Positions 4,499-12,550 are shown, numbered from the stretch's first letter. The stretch is 12,787 nt of DNA from an uncultured Alphaproteobacteria bacterium (GCA_937124505.1 CAKZKV010000222.1:1-12787), one strand, 5' to 3'. Notes: generated from the letters alone by a model not told the origin. A program made the numbers and translations.

Positions 4499-6883
4499 TC
4501 AATTTCTCAACGGCTTACCTGTGTCCAGCATATGTTCGATCCTCTCCAGTGTGCCCTTGTTATGCAACAGGCTCATAAACTGGTCACGTTCCAGCTTCAA
4601 CAGATCATCTTCTGATAGCGGAACTGTCCAGTCACCTTTTTGCCCGCCTGTAAACACCTCCGCCAGATGATCGGAGACCACCACATCATAATCCGTGGCG
4701 CGCCCGTTCTTGTGGAAATCCGCCACGGCCAGATTGAGCGCCATTTTGCCACTCGCCCCCGGCAGGCGTATGTCGTCCCGCTTTTCGGGCGGTGCGTAAT
4801 TTTCGGCCAGTTTCAGGGCCCTGGCCTTGGCATCGAACAACAGACGGTCGCGGTTCATTGTAATCCCGTCCGTTTCACGGAAATAGCCGAGTTTTTGCGC
4901 CTCAGGGCCGGATTTTGCCACCGTGGCCACGCCGATCAGTTCAAAGGCCTTGCGCACAGCGCCCATCGGGGATGTATCGGGAGAGAACCACTGTTTATTG
5001 TGCTGCGCCTTTTCACGCTCCTGAAACCTCAATATCATCTCCTTGCATCCACCCCAGCCGGGGATGACGCCAACGCCAACTTCCACCAGCCCGCAATAGG
5101 TTTCCGCATGGGCCTGTACGGCGTCCGCATTCAGCAGGATTTCACAGCCGCCGCCAAAGGCAAAGCCGGATGGAGCCGAGACGACAGGGAACGGTGCAAA
5201 TTTCAGCGCTGTAAAGGTTCTTTGTCCGCGGTCAATAAATTCCTGCACCTGCGCCCACATCGCCAGATTCACAGCAAAAAGCGCCAGCCCCAGATTGGCC
5301 CCGGCAGAAAAGTGAGAGCCTTCATTATAGATCACTAACGCCTTGTAATCGTTATCGTCCTTGCTCATCATTTTTGTGACTTTTTCAAGCAGGTCGAAGA
5401 TGTCCTCGTCAAACGTATTCATTTTGGAATGTTTCTCAAAGCACAAGACCTGATCTCCAATGTCCCAGACGCTGGCGGATTTGTTCGACAGGACGGGTTC
5501 GGCATTTAACTTGATATCTTTCAAAAGAAGAACGCCGTCAGGCCGCTCAATCTTGTGATAGTTTCCGTCCGTCCCGAAGTAATGCTGCGCCCCGTCGATG
5601 ACCTTATAGAAAGTGCCGTCCCCCACCTTCTGCAATAATTCCGGAACGTCTTTTCCTTCTTCCCGCAGCTTGTCCGCAAACCATTTCGGCCCCAGTGCGT
5701 CCATCATCTCGAATGGGCCCATTTTCCAGTTACAGCCCAGATGCATGGCTTCATCGGCGCGGAAGACCGTATCGGTAATTTCCGGCACCAGAGATGCCGC
5801 ATATTGCAACGTGCGGCTCAGAACCTTCCATGCATACTGGCCACCTATATCATCGGCTTCCACCACGGCGCGCAGACCTTTCTTGCCGGCGGAGATACTT
5901 TCCAACTGCGGCTTGTCGGCTTTTTTATAGGCGGTTTCATCAAATTGCTGCGCATTAAGTGGCAAGGCCTGCTTGACGCGGGAGCTTTTCGGCGCATTCG
6001 GATCAAGGCGGTAAAAACCGCCCTTACCTTTGCGTCCTGTATAACCGGCCTCAATCATCTGGTGAATGAACGGATGATCCACATAAATCTTGCGGTAGTC
6101 GTCTCCTTCCGGCAAGGTGGACAGCAGGCTCTCGGCCAGATGCGGCATCAGGTCAATCCCGATCAGATCCAGCAAGCCAAACACGGCGGTTTTCGGAATG
6201 CCGACAGGTTTGCCCATCACCGCGTCCGCCACTTCTATGGGCACGTTATCCTCAATCGCAATATTAATCGCATTGGTCAGGCAATAAACCAGCAGGCGGT
6301 TGGCGATAAATCCAGGGGTGTCGTTACAGGGCACAACGCCTTTCCCCAGTTTCACATCGCAGAATTCTTCAATTTGCTGCGCGGCGTCCCGGCGTGTCTG
6401 AGCGCCCGTGACAATTTCAAGCAGGCGCATGTAACGCGGTGGATTGAAGAAGTGCGTAATCATGAAATCTTCTTTGAAGGCCTGATCAAACGGCTCCGTC
6501 AGAAGTTCCAGAGGAATGGTGGACGTATTGGAGGAGACAATCGAGCCTTTTTTGCGGTGTTTGTTCAGCTTCTCGTAGGTCGTATGCTTGATCTTCAGGT
6601 CTTCCAGAACCACTTCGATAATCCAGTCGCAATCTGCAATCAGTTCCAGATCGTCTTCCAGATTTCCCGGCGTAATCAGTGCAGCATTTTCCGGCAGCAT
6701 AAACGGGGCCGGGTCGGCCTTCAGCATTTTCTGGATTGCGCCTTTTGCGATCACGCTGCGATCTTCGGCATCTTTGGGGACGATATCCAGCATCACAACG
6801 GGAATGCCTGCATTGGCAATCTGTGCGGCAATTCCGCTTCCCATTAACCCGGCGCCGATCACGGCCACTTGGTTGATATTCAT
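4499..6883 (-). CDS. fadN: Fused 3-hydroxyacyl-CoA dehydrogenase / enoyl-CoA hydratase (FadN type)
   Basis: A 794-residue bifunctional beta-oxidation enzyme: it hydrates trans-2-enoyl-CoA and oxidises the resulting L-3-hydroxyacyl-CoA with NAD. Domain order is dehydrogenase first and hydratase last, as in B. subtilis FadN (YusL) and opposite to FadB. The dehydrogenase part shows the Rossmann loop VAVIGAGLMGSGIA (7-20), SSNTSTIP (117-124), the catalytic His144 in MITHFFNPPR with Glu156, and GFIANR (191-196). The hydratase part (about 460-680) shows the oxyanion segments SAGANL (526-531) and GFAFGGGCE (573-581), with the two catalytic glutamates Glu581 and Glu601 (LVEVGVG). All key residues are present, so it should be active. 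GAGGA sits seven bases before the ATG. No thiolase or acyl-CoA dehydrogenase gene is adjacent; the upstream leader is unusual and is listed separately. Confidence 0.93.
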   Translation of the reverse strand: MNINQVAVIGAGLMGSGIAAQIANAGIPVVMLDIVPKDAEDRSVIAKGAIQKMLKADPAPFMLPENAALITPGNLEDDLELIADCDWIIEVVLEDLKIKHTTYEKLNKHRKKGSIVSSNTSTIPLELLTEPFDQAFKEDFMITHFFNPPRYMRLLEIVTGAQTRRDAAQQIEEFCDVKLGKGVVPCNDTPGFIANRLLVYCLTNAINIAIEDNVPIEVADAVMGKPVGIPKTAVFGLLDLIGIDLMPHLAESLLSTLPEGDDYRKIYVDHPFIHQMIEAGYTGRKGKGGFYRLDPNAPKSSRVKQALPLNAQQFDETAYKKADKPQLESISAGKKGLRAVVEADDIGGQYAWKVLSRTLQYAASLVPEITDTVFRADEAMHLGCNWKMGPFEMMDALGPKWFADKLREEGKDVPELLQKVGDGTFYKVIDGAQHYFGTDGNYHKIERPDGVLLLKDIKLNAEPVLSNKSASVWDIGDQVLCFEKHSKMNTFDEDIFDLLEKVTKMMSKDDNDYKALVIYNEGSHFSAGANLGLALFAVNLAMWAQVQEFIDRGQRTFTALKFAPFPVVSAPSGFAFGGGCEILLNADAVQAHAETYCGLVEVGVGVIPGWGGCKEMILRFQEREKAQHNKQWFSPDTSPMGAVRKAFELIGVATVAKSGPEAQKLGYFRETDGITMNRDRLLFDAKARALKLAENYAPPEKRDDIRLPGASGKMALNLAVADFHKNGRATDYDVVVSDHLAEVFTGGQKGDWTVPLSEDDLLKLERDQFMSLLHNKGTLERIEHMLDTGKPLRN

Positions 6884-6913
6884 TATAAATTCCTCATTTT
6901 TCTTTCATTTAAC

Positions 6914-6937
6914 CACCAAGGCACAAAGACACCAAGA
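6914..6937. repeat. Three octamers CACCAAGG/CACAAAGA/CACCAAGA
   Basis: Three imperfect 8-bp units in tandem, preceded by TTTAAC. On the mRNA strand this reads CTTGGTGTCTTTGTG followed by CCTTGGTGGTTAAA, within the fadN leader. Near-identical TTAACCACCAAG...CACCAAGA strings occur, from memory, in intergenic regions of many unrelated bacteria, with unknown role. Here the repeat ends about 20 bases before the fadN ribosome site. Confidence 0.6.
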
Positions 6938-6938
6938 T

Positions 6939-6960
6939 AAAAAGCCGCTCAAGTAGCGCG
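6939..6960 (-). terminator. Weak terminator-like hairpin between rel and fadN
   Basis: On the minus strand CGCT-ACTTG-AGCG, extended by flanking G and C with a one-base bulge, is followed directly by TTTTT (plus-strand AAAAA at 6939-6943). The stem is short, so intrinsic termination would be partial at best. It is the only terminator candidate after the rel gene. Confidence 0.35.
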
Positions 6961-6963
6961 TAT

Positions 6964-7002
6964 TTAAATTATATAGATCATGTCCGCAGTAGTTGTATTC
7001 AT
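6964..7002 (-). CDS. Possible 12-residue leader ORF between rel and fadN
   Basis: A minimal ORF, MNTTTADMIYII, starts at an ATG with a good AAGGA ribosome site six bases upstream, and that site overlaps the region just after the rel stop codon. It ends four bases before the terminator-like hairpin that precedes fadN. Good ribosome sites before chance ATGs are uncommon, and the order small ORF, hairpin with U-run, structural gene resembles an attenuator. The peptide shows no strong run of one regulatory amino acid beyond three Thr and two Ile. It is speculative. Confidence 0.3.
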   Translation of the reverse strand: MNTTTADMIYII

Positions 7003-7016
7003 ATCTTGTCCTTTTT

Positions 7017-9197
7017 CTAACGCCCCTTCGCTCTTTCCACGCTCACAATCTCCGGCGTGGCGCGCAGGGCCGCAATAATGTTGTGCAGGTGTTTTGTATC
7101 GGCGACATAGATATCCAGCAACATGTCCCAAAAATCCGGCGAACGGTTGACGAGCTTTAGATTTGTAATATTTCCGCCACTTTTGCCAATCACGGTTGAC
7201 AACGTCCCCAGCGCCCCCTGTGTATTAACAAACGTGACTTCAATCCGCCCGACATGATTTTCAGGGCTGTCCGGGCCGCCATCGCCCCAGGATACGTCCA
7301 GCCAGCGTTCGGGCGTATCGGCAAATGTTTCTAATGTCTCGCAGTCAATCGTGTGAATCGTCACGCCTTTGCCGGTGGTCACAATCCCGACGATGCGGTC
7401 GCCGGGCAGGGGATGGCAGCAGCGTGCAAAATGAACGGCCATTCCGGGGATCAGTCCCTTAATCGGCATGGGGCCGGAAGATTGCTCCATCATCATCCGG
7501 TTACCTGCTGCCTTGACCTGCTCCATCGCTTCGCGGGCGGAGATCGCATTTTTCAGTTGTGCGGACTGATGCCCCGGAAAAATGCTGCGGAACACTTCGC
7601 GCGCTACAATCAGGCCGGAGCCGATTTTTGCGTAAATATCATCTGCTTCATCGGCCTTGTATTTTTCCAGAACGTTCGACACGGCTTTTTCCGTGAACTC
7701 ATAATCTTCCTGTCGAAAGATTTTCTGCAACATGGCCTTGCCCAGCGTGATATATTCATCACGTTGCTGCTGGCGGATAAATTTACGGATGTGAGAGCGT
7801 GCCTTGCCGCTTGCGACAAAACGTTCCCATGTTGGGGAGGGGGTCTGGCTTTTGGCGGTCACAATATCAATCTGGTCGCCGTTTTGCAGCTTGGTGTTCA
7901 GGGGCGCAATCCGTCCGTTAATCTTCGCCCCGACGCATCGGTTTCCAACATCAGAGTGAATGGCATAGGCAAAATCAACAGGTGTCGATCCGCTTGGCAG
8001 TTCGATCAGATCACCTTTCGGGGAAAAGACGTAAACATGTTCCTGAAATAATTCGAGTTTGGTATTCTCCAGAAATTCCTCAGGCCGTTGTTCCTGTTCC
8101 AGAATTTCGAGCAATTCCCGTAGCCAGCGGTAATGAGTGGCATCTTTCGCCCGTGTTTGCCCGCCCTTATAGGCCCAGTGGGCGGCAACCCCCAGTTCCG
8201 CTTCCTCGTGCATTTCTGCGGTGCGGATCTGAATTTCAATGCGGTGGCGCATCGGGCCGATCACCGTTGTATGGATAGAGCGGTAGCCGTTTGGCTTGGG
8301 GGTTGAGATATAATCCTTGAAACGTCCAGGAACCGTTGGAAATTCAGAGTGGATGACTCCCAGAGCGTGGTAGCATTCGCCCACATTATCGACGACAACG
8401 CGAAAGGCCATGATGTCAGAGAGTTGCTCAAACGAGACGTTTTTGCGCTGCATCTTTTTCCAGATGGAGTAACGGGTTTTTTCCCGGCCCGTAATCGTTG
8501 TTTGCAGCGCATTTTTTTTGAATAGTACTTTCAGTTCCTTAATAATCTTGTCAACCGTTCCGGCTTCTTCCTTGCGCAGAAACATCAGGCGGTTGGTAAT
8601 ACTTTCCCGCGCTTCGGGATTGAGATAAGAAAACGCCAGATCTTCCAGCTCTTCCTTGATGTTGTGCGTACCGATCCGTTCTGCCAGCGGCGCATAAATT
8701 TCCAGTGTTTCCCTGGCAATGCGTTTTTGCTTTTCCGGCTTTTTATTAAAATGCGATAGCGTGCGCATGTTATGCAGCCGGTCGGCCAGCTTGACGAGCA
8801 ATACACGGATATCTTCCGACATGGCGACCAGAAGCTTGCGAAAATTTTCGGCCTGCTTGCCTTCGACCGTCTGGCTTTCGATCTTGGTCAGCTTGCTGAC
8901 CCCGTTGACCAGATCGGCCACTTCCTTGCTGAATTCACGTTTCAGGTCATCATAGCCGACCTCCGTATCTTCAAGCGTGTCATGCAAGACCGCCGTGACC
9001 AAAGTCGCCGTATCCATTTTCATTTCCGCCAGAATTTTGGACACCTCAACGGGGTGTGTGTAGTAAGGCTCACCAGACGCTCTCGTCTGGTCCTTATGTG
9101 CTTCCTTGGCAAACGCCACGGCCTTGTTCAATGCCTCCACATCTATATCGGCATTGAACGTCTTCCATTGACTGATATCTTCGACTTCTGCAAGCAT
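7017..9197 (-). CDS. spoT: Bifunctional (p)ppGpp synthetase/hydrolase (Rel/SpoT)
   Basis: A 726-residue RSH enzyme that makes and degrades the stringent-response alarmone (p)ppGpp. The hydrolase domain has H48, the HDTLEDT motif at 72-78 and D139 in KLADRLHNMRTL, so the HD site is intact. The synthetase domain has FRVVVDN (about 265-271) and GRFKDYISTPKPNGYRSIHT (291-310), with EIQIRT at 321-326. RFKD is the RxKD form typical of bifunctional Rel/SpoT rather than of synthetase-only RelA. Then follow TGS (about 385-447), the zinc-finger-like region with ARCCHPLPGDRIVG, and a C-terminal ACT domain (from about 650). Length and order are standard. It lies 90 bases downstream of rpoZ, as in many alphaproteobacteria, and is probably co-transcribed with it. 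A hairpin ends five bases before the ATG; the ribosome site is weak. Confidence 0.96.
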   Translation of the reverse strand: MLAEVEDISQWKTFNADIDVEALNKAVAFAKEAHKDQTRASGEPYYTHPVEVSKILAEMKMDTATLVTAVLHDTLEDTEVGYDDLKREFSKEVADLVNGVSKLTKIESQTVEGKQAENFRKLLVAMSEDIRVLLVKLADRLHNMRTLSHFNKKPEKQKRIARETLEIYAPLAERIGTHNIKEELEDLAFSYLNPEARESITNRLMFLRKEEAGTVDKIIKELKVLFKKNALQTTITGREKTRYSIWKKMQRKNVSFEQLSDIMAFRVVVDNVGECYHALGVIHSEFPTVPGRFKDYISTPKPNGYRSIHTTVIGPMRHRIEIQIRTAEMHEEAELGVAAHWAYKGGQTRAKDATHYRWLRELLEILEQEQRPEEFLENTKLELFQEHVYVFSPKGDLIELPSGSTPVDFAYAIHSDVGNRCVGAKINGRIAPLNTKLQNGDQIDIVTAKSQTPSPTWERFVASGKARSHIRKFIRQQQRDEYITLGKAMLQKIFRQEDYEFTEKAVSNVLEKYKADEADDIYAKIGSGLIVAREVFRSIFPGHQSAQLKNAISAREAMEQVKAAGNRMMMEQSSGPMPIKGLIPGMAVHFARCCHPLPGDRIVGIVTTGKGVTIHTIDCETLETFADTPERWLDVSWGDGGPDSPENHVGRIEVTFVNTQGALGTLSTVIGKSGGNITNLKLVNRSPDFWDMLLDIYVADTKHLHNIIAALRATPEIVSVERAKGR

Positions 9198-9202
9198 GAA
9201 TG

Positions 9203-9222
9203 TACTCTAAAGACTTAGAGTA
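9203..9222 (-). promoter_or_regulatory. Perfect hairpin abutting the rel/spoT start codon
   Basis: Arms TACTCTAA (9203-9210) and TTAGAGTA (9215-9222) form an uninterrupted 8-bp stem with the loop AGAC on the plus strand. It lies only five bases upstream of the ATG at 9195-9197. In the mRNA the 3' arm, TTAGAGTA, contains the only purine-rich segment available as a ribosome site (AGAG). Pairing would therefore hide it, which could lower or tune translation of the alarmone enzyme. Confidence 0.45.
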
Positions 9223-9287
9223 ACAGAATAAGGGATAAATTCTAAAGAAAATATAACGAACGGACGCAGGTAAAATGTAATAAAAAT

Positions 9288-9677
9288 TTATTCGTCGTCT
9301 TCCTCGGACACACCGGCCATATCTTCCAGTGACGGGAGTTCGTCCTCATCAGTGTCTTCGGAAGTTTCAAGTGCGCCTTTGCTGGCCATTGTTGCCCATT
9401 CTTCTTCACCGTCCATCAGGTCGATAACGGAATCGTCCTCTTCATCATTTTCGATGATTTTCTGATGTGTCTGGATCAGTTCTTCTTTCAGTTCAGGAAC
9501 GGCAATAGTTTCTTCCGCAATTTCACGCAGGGCGACAACCGGGTTTTTGTCGTTATCACGATCAATGGTTAAATGTGCGCCGGAGCCAATTTTGCGGGCA
9601 CGTTGCGCAGCGACCATCACCAGTTCGAAACGGTTTTCAACTTTGTCTACACAATCTTCAACGGTTACGCGTGCCAT
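9288..9677 (-). CDS. rpoZ: RNA polymerase omega subunit
   Basis: A 129-residue omega subunit, which binds the beta' C-terminus, helps RNA polymerase assembly and forms part of a ppGpp site in proteobacteria. The conserved core [20 protein letters not shown] is followed by [13 protein letters not shown] and the [14 protein letters not shown] helix. From about residue 75 a long acidic tail rich in Asp and Glu extends to the end ([20 protein letters not shown]), as in many alphaproteobacterial omegas. The start at 9675-9677 is chosen over an in-frame Met 20 codons upstream because it gives the standard N-terminus and has AAGGA six bases before it. A TATAAA at 9711-9716 (minus strand) is a plausible -10 element, with only a poor -35 around 9732-9738. 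It is first in an operon with the (p)ppGpp enzyme. Confidence 0.95.
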   Translation of the reverse strand: MARVTVEDCVDKVENRFELVMVAAQRARKIGSGAHLTIDRDNDKNPVVALREIAEETIAVPELKEELIQTHQKIIENDEEDDSVIDLMDGEEEWATMASKGALETSEDTDEDELPSLEDMAGVSEEDDE

Positions 9678-9766
9678 TTTGCATCCTTCTTTTAAACTTG
9701 AAATATGTGTTTTATAGTCCTTAATGAGAAAGATCAAGTTATTTCACAAGATAACATCAGAATAAT

Positions 9767-10528
9767 ATGCCTAAAAGTATCATTATTACAGGCGCTTCCA
9801 GCGGTATTGGCAAGGCCCTCGCCTTGCAATACGCAAATCAGGGCGTTTGTCTGGGATTAATCGCCAGAAACCGGGAACGTCTGGAGGAAACTGCCGCGCT
9901 TTGCCGGGGCAAGGGGGCCGTTGTCGAAATACTCAGTTGCGATATCCATGCGCACGAGGCTCTATCAGAGTGGATGAAAGCGTTTGATAAGCGCTATCCC
10001 GTTGATCTGGTGATCTCCAATGCCGGTATTTCCGGGGGGACGGGAAAGCAGGGGGACATAGAACCCATTGAGAAAATTGAGTCTATTTTTCAAACCAATG
10101 TGATGGACGCCATTTTTGTCGGGCAGTGTCTGTTTGAAGAGATGAAAAAGCGGGGGAACGGCCAGATTGCCTTTACAGGATCCATCGCCGGATTTCAGGG
10201 ATGGGCGGGGGCTCCCGCCTATACGGCCTCAAAATCTGCACTCCACACCTATGCGGAAGGCTTGCGCATGCTGGCCGTACGCCATCATATCGGGGTTAGT
10301 ATTATCGCGCCCGGTTTTGTCAAAAGTGCCATGACGGATCAGAATAACTTTCCCATGCCGTTTATGCTGAACGCCGAAAAAGCAGCAATAATCATTCAAA
10401 AAGGAATTCAAAAAAATCGCAAATATATCATTTTTCCGTTGCAAATGCATTTAATCTCTATTATGTCAAGACTACTTCCTGAGGTTTTTTTGAACTGGCT
10501 CTCAAAAAGAATAAATGGGAAAAACTAA
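9767..10528 (+). CDS. Short-chain dehydrogenase/reductase
   Basis: A 253-residue classical SDR oxidoreductase with an NAD(P)-binding Rossmann fold. Visible landmarks are TGASSGIG at 8-15, Asp59 in SCDI, the NAG motif at 85-87, Asn111, and the catalytic Ser139, Tyr152 and Lys156 (YTASK), followed by the APG cofactor loop at 181-183. Arg34 and Arg36 after the second strand favour NADPH. The C-terminal 35 residues are hydrophobic and basic (MHLISIMSRLLPEVFLNWLS), which could attach it to the membrane. The substrate cannot be told. It is divergent from rpoZ, with 89 bases between start codons. No clear Shine-Dalgarno precedes the ATG, so initiation may be weak or nearly leaderless. Confidence 0.9.
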   Translation: MPKSIIITGASSGIGKALALQYANQGVCLGLIARNRERLEETAALCRGKGAVVEILSCDIHAHEALSEWMKAFDKRYPVDLVISNAGISGGTGKQGDIEPIEKIESIFQTNVMDAIFVGQCLFEEMKKRGNGQIAFTGSIAGFQGWAGAPAYTASKSALHTYAEGLRMLAVRHHIGVSIIAPGFVKSAMTDQNNFPMPFMLNAEKAAIIIQKGIQKNRKYIIFPLQMHLISIMSRLLPEVFLNWLSKRINGKN

Positions 10529-10585
10529 TGTTTATTTTTGAGGGACGCCATTTATTGAAATATTATTGCGAAGTTATTTCAAAAT

Positions 10586-10605
10586 ATTACATTTTGTTGT
10601 AATGT
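10586..10605. promoter_or_regulatory. Candidate operator upstream of the ArsR-family gene
   Basis: Two nested inverted repeats share this site: ATTACA-N6-TGTAAT (10586-10591 and 10598-10603) and ACATT-N7-AATGT (10589-10593 and 10601-10605). The AT-rich dyad lies 55-74 bases before the regulator start, the usual place for ArsR-family autoregulation. The bound protein is inferred from position only. Confidence 0.5.
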
Positions 10606-10659
10606 AAAAATGAAGTATATAAGGTAACCTGTTAACATTTTTCAGAATATAAAAAAGTA

Positions 10660-10977
10660 ATGACAGAATTTGATGACCATACCTTCCTGGACAAGCATGA
10701 AAACCTGCAAAAAGTGACTGCACTTTTGAAAGCAGTTGCGAATGAGAAGCGTTTAAAGATTATGTGTGTCTTGAGTGGAGGCGAAAAAAGCGTTGGTGAA
10801 CTTGAGAAGGTCATCGACTTAAGCCAGTCTGCCCTGTCACAACATCTCGCCCGCCTGCGTCGTGACCGGGTCGTGACAACGCGGCGGGACGCACAAACAA
10901 TCTATTACTCGATTCTGGATAATAATGTGGTCGAACTTGTCAAACATGCCTGTGTCATGGTGAATACACCAAAATGA
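10660..10977 (+). CDS. ArsR/SmtB-family regulator, BigR/SqrR-like
   Basis: A 105-residue winged-helix repressor. The sequence LLKAVANEKRLKIMCVLSGG leads into the recognition region SVGELEKVIDLSQSALSQHL (44-63) and the wing RDRVVTTRRDAQTIYYSI (68-85). The LSQSALSQHLA-LR-VTTRR-AQTIYYS wording is close to the BigR/SqrR/YgaV group, which senses persulfide or reactive sulfur through two cysteines. Cys36 aligns with the first sensor cysteine (IMC). The second cysteine here is Cys98, about four residues earlier than in those proteins as I remember them. No metal-binding ELCVCDL motif is present, so arsenic or metal sensing is unlikely. No sulfur-oxidation gene is adjacent, and the gene ends two bases from the convergent glycosyltransferase. 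Confidence 0.85.
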   Translation: MTEFDDHTFLDKHENLQKVTALLKAVANEKRLKIMCVLSGGEKSVGELEKVIDLSQSALSQHLARLRRDRVVTTRRDAQTIYYSILDNNVVELVKHACVMVNTPK

Positions 10978-10979
10978 AT

Positions 10980-12113
10980 TTATGAGACCAGCAGTTCTTC
11001 GTACACATCCAGCGTTCTCTCCAGCATCAGTTCTTTCGAAAAATTATGTGCGGCATTGACCATGCCCTTTGTGGACATCATCGCCCGTTCCTGATCCGAT
11101 AAGGTGAGAAGTTTTCTAATCGCCAGAGCCAGTTCCTGTGCATTGCCCGGTTCCACAAGATAACCGGTTTCGCCCGGGATCACCGTCTCCCGTGCGCCGC
11201 CGTGGTTTGTTGCGATAATCGGACAGCCCATGGCCTGCGCTTCGACTGGCACACGCCCGAAGCCTTCGGGTTCAATAGAGGCGGAGACAACAATATCGGC
11301 CATCATATAAGCTGCCGGCATATCATCACAATGATCTATTGTCCGAACGCGATCCCCCAGATTTTTCTCTGCAATCAATTGTTCAAGTTCGCGTCTGTAG
11401 TCTGTCCGTCCCTGATCAGAGCCGATCATAATACAGTAAACGTCCTTGTCCTTGACCATCGACATGGCTTCAATCAGGACATGATGCCCTTTCCAGCGGG
11501 TGAGCCGTCCCGGCATCAGCACAACGCGTGCCTCTTCTGGCATGCGCCATGAGTGCAGTAAATCCAGCATTTTTTGCGGCCCGAGCATTTTCGGGTGAAA
11601 TTTTTCCAAGGGAATCCCCCGGGGGATCACACGCAGGCGCTCTTCCTCCACCCCGTAATTCTTACGCAGGTAATCGGCGACATACTGGGAAATGGCAATG
11701 ACTCGTTCTCCCTTGGCCATCACACTGTTATATTTGTGCTTCCAGTCACTTTGAAAGTTATAGGGCGCATGACAGGTCGTCATGAAATGGGCATTGGTTT
11801 TCTGGCAGGCTTTATAGCAACTCCAGGCGGGGGCGCGGCTGCGCACATGAACAATACTCACGCCTTCTTTTTTGATGATTCTGATTAACTTTCTGGTATT
11901 CATCATCATCGTCAGAGGGTTTTTGGAATGCACAGGCATATTAATATGCTCTGCCCCAAAACGCTCCAGCTCTGGAACGCGATGCCCACCATTTGACACG
12001 ACAATAGACCGGGCATCACTTTGGACGAGGGTTTGCGCGACATCAATACAGCCCTGTTCCGCGCCGCCTGCGCCCAGTTCCGGTATGACCTGCATAATTA
12101 CGGGTTTTGACAT
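10980..12113 (-). CDS. GT-B glycosyltransferase, family 4
   Basis: A 377-residue retaining glycosyltransferase of the GT4 type, which transfers a sugar from a nucleotide donor, probably to a lipopolysaccharide or other envelope glycan on the inner face of the membrane. The N-terminal domain has the GAGGAEQ loop (14-20). The C-terminal domain has PGRLTRWKGHHVLIEA (201-216) with the donor-phosphate residues Arg203 and Lys208, the strand MADIVVSAS (271-279), and the EX7E motif EGFGRVPVE (Glu283, Glu291), followed by GGARE. Donor and acceptor cannot be told. AGGGGG precedes the ATG at 12111-12113. The preceding small membrane protein gene ends 23 bases upstream, so the two probably form one transcript. 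Confidence 0.92.
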   Translation of the reverse strand: MSKPVIMQVIPELGAGGAEQGCIDVAQTLVQSDARSIVVSNGGHRVPELERFGAEHINMPVHSKNPLTMMMNTRKLIRIIKKEGVSIVHVRSRAPAWSCYKACQKTNAHFMTTCHAPYNFQSDWKHKYNSVMAKGERVIAISQYVADYLRKNYGVEEERLRVIPRGIPLEKFHPKMLGPQKMLDLLHSWRMPEEARVVLMPGRLTRWKGHHVLIEAMSMVKDKDVYCIMIGSDQGRTDYRRELEQLIAEKNLGDRVRTIDHCDDMPAAYMMADIVVSASIEPEGFGRVPVEAQAMGCPIIATNHGGARETVIPGETGYLVEPGNAQELALAIRKLLTLSDQERAMMSTKGMVNAAHNFSKELMLERTLDVYEELLVS

Positions 12114-12136
12114 TAAACAGCCCCCTTCATAACCTC

Positions 12137-12526
12137 TTACTTACGGTTATATTTGAACTGCTTTTTATCGCCCCGGTCACGCCCCAGATCTTTTTGACGT
12201 CTTTTGGACGAACTTGAAAATCTTCCGGAACTAATAGAGATCAAAAGCTTTATCATCATCATGGACAAAATCACAATGCAGCTAAAAATAAGCGCTACAA
12301 CAGCCATAGGCAGTTTGAGAATAGGTACGATATATTGTATCCAGTACTCATTGCCGACCTGCTCCATCAAATAATTATGGCTGGCCTCATGATATTCGAT
12401 CCATATCCAGCCCAGATCGGTGAATTTGAAGCCTTCTTCCTGATTCTCGTAATAGAGATAGTAATCGAACCCCAAGGCAATCAGGGCCGGAACAACTAAC
12501 AAAAATAATATTACACCTTTATTCAT
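12137..12526 (-). CDS. Small membrane protein of unknown function
   Basis: A 129-residue protein I do not recognise. Two membrane segments are visible, at about 5-23 (around VILFLLVVPALIALGF) and 67-96 (IVPILKLPMAVVALIFSC onward). Between them is a 40-residue loop rich in Tyr, Trp and Glu, probably periplasmic. The C-terminal 30 residues are strongly basic and serine-rich (GRFSSSSKRRQK...KYNRK), so cytoplasmic by the positive-inside rule. The ATG at 12524-12526 (MNKGV) is preferred over a GTG nine bases earlier because AAGTGA lies five bases upstream of it. It is first in a two-gene unit with the glycosyltransferase and may assist it at the membrane; this is inferred from position alone. Confidence 0.75.
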   Translation of the reverse strand: MNKGVILFLLVVPALIALGFDYYLYYENQEEGFKFTDLGWIWIEYHEASHNYLMEQVGNEYWIQYIVPILKLPMAVVALIFSCIVILSMMMIKLLISISSGRFSSSSKRRQKDLGRDRGDKKQFKYNRK

Positions 12527-12550
12527 CGCAATCACTTCTATTTTAATATT

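Noticed and set aside
4640..5338. 232-codon plus-strand frame opposite fadN
   Set aside because: Also an antisense shadow, with no recognisable motif or ribosome site.
5741..6847. 368-codon plus-strand frame opposite fadN
   Set aside because: Antisense shadow of a highly conserved gene; composition is His/Arg/Gln-rich as expected of such shadows.
10529..10659. Terminator of the short-chain dehydrogenase
   Set aside because: The gap is AT-rich, but the only dyad found is a low-GC operator-like repeat without a following T-run.
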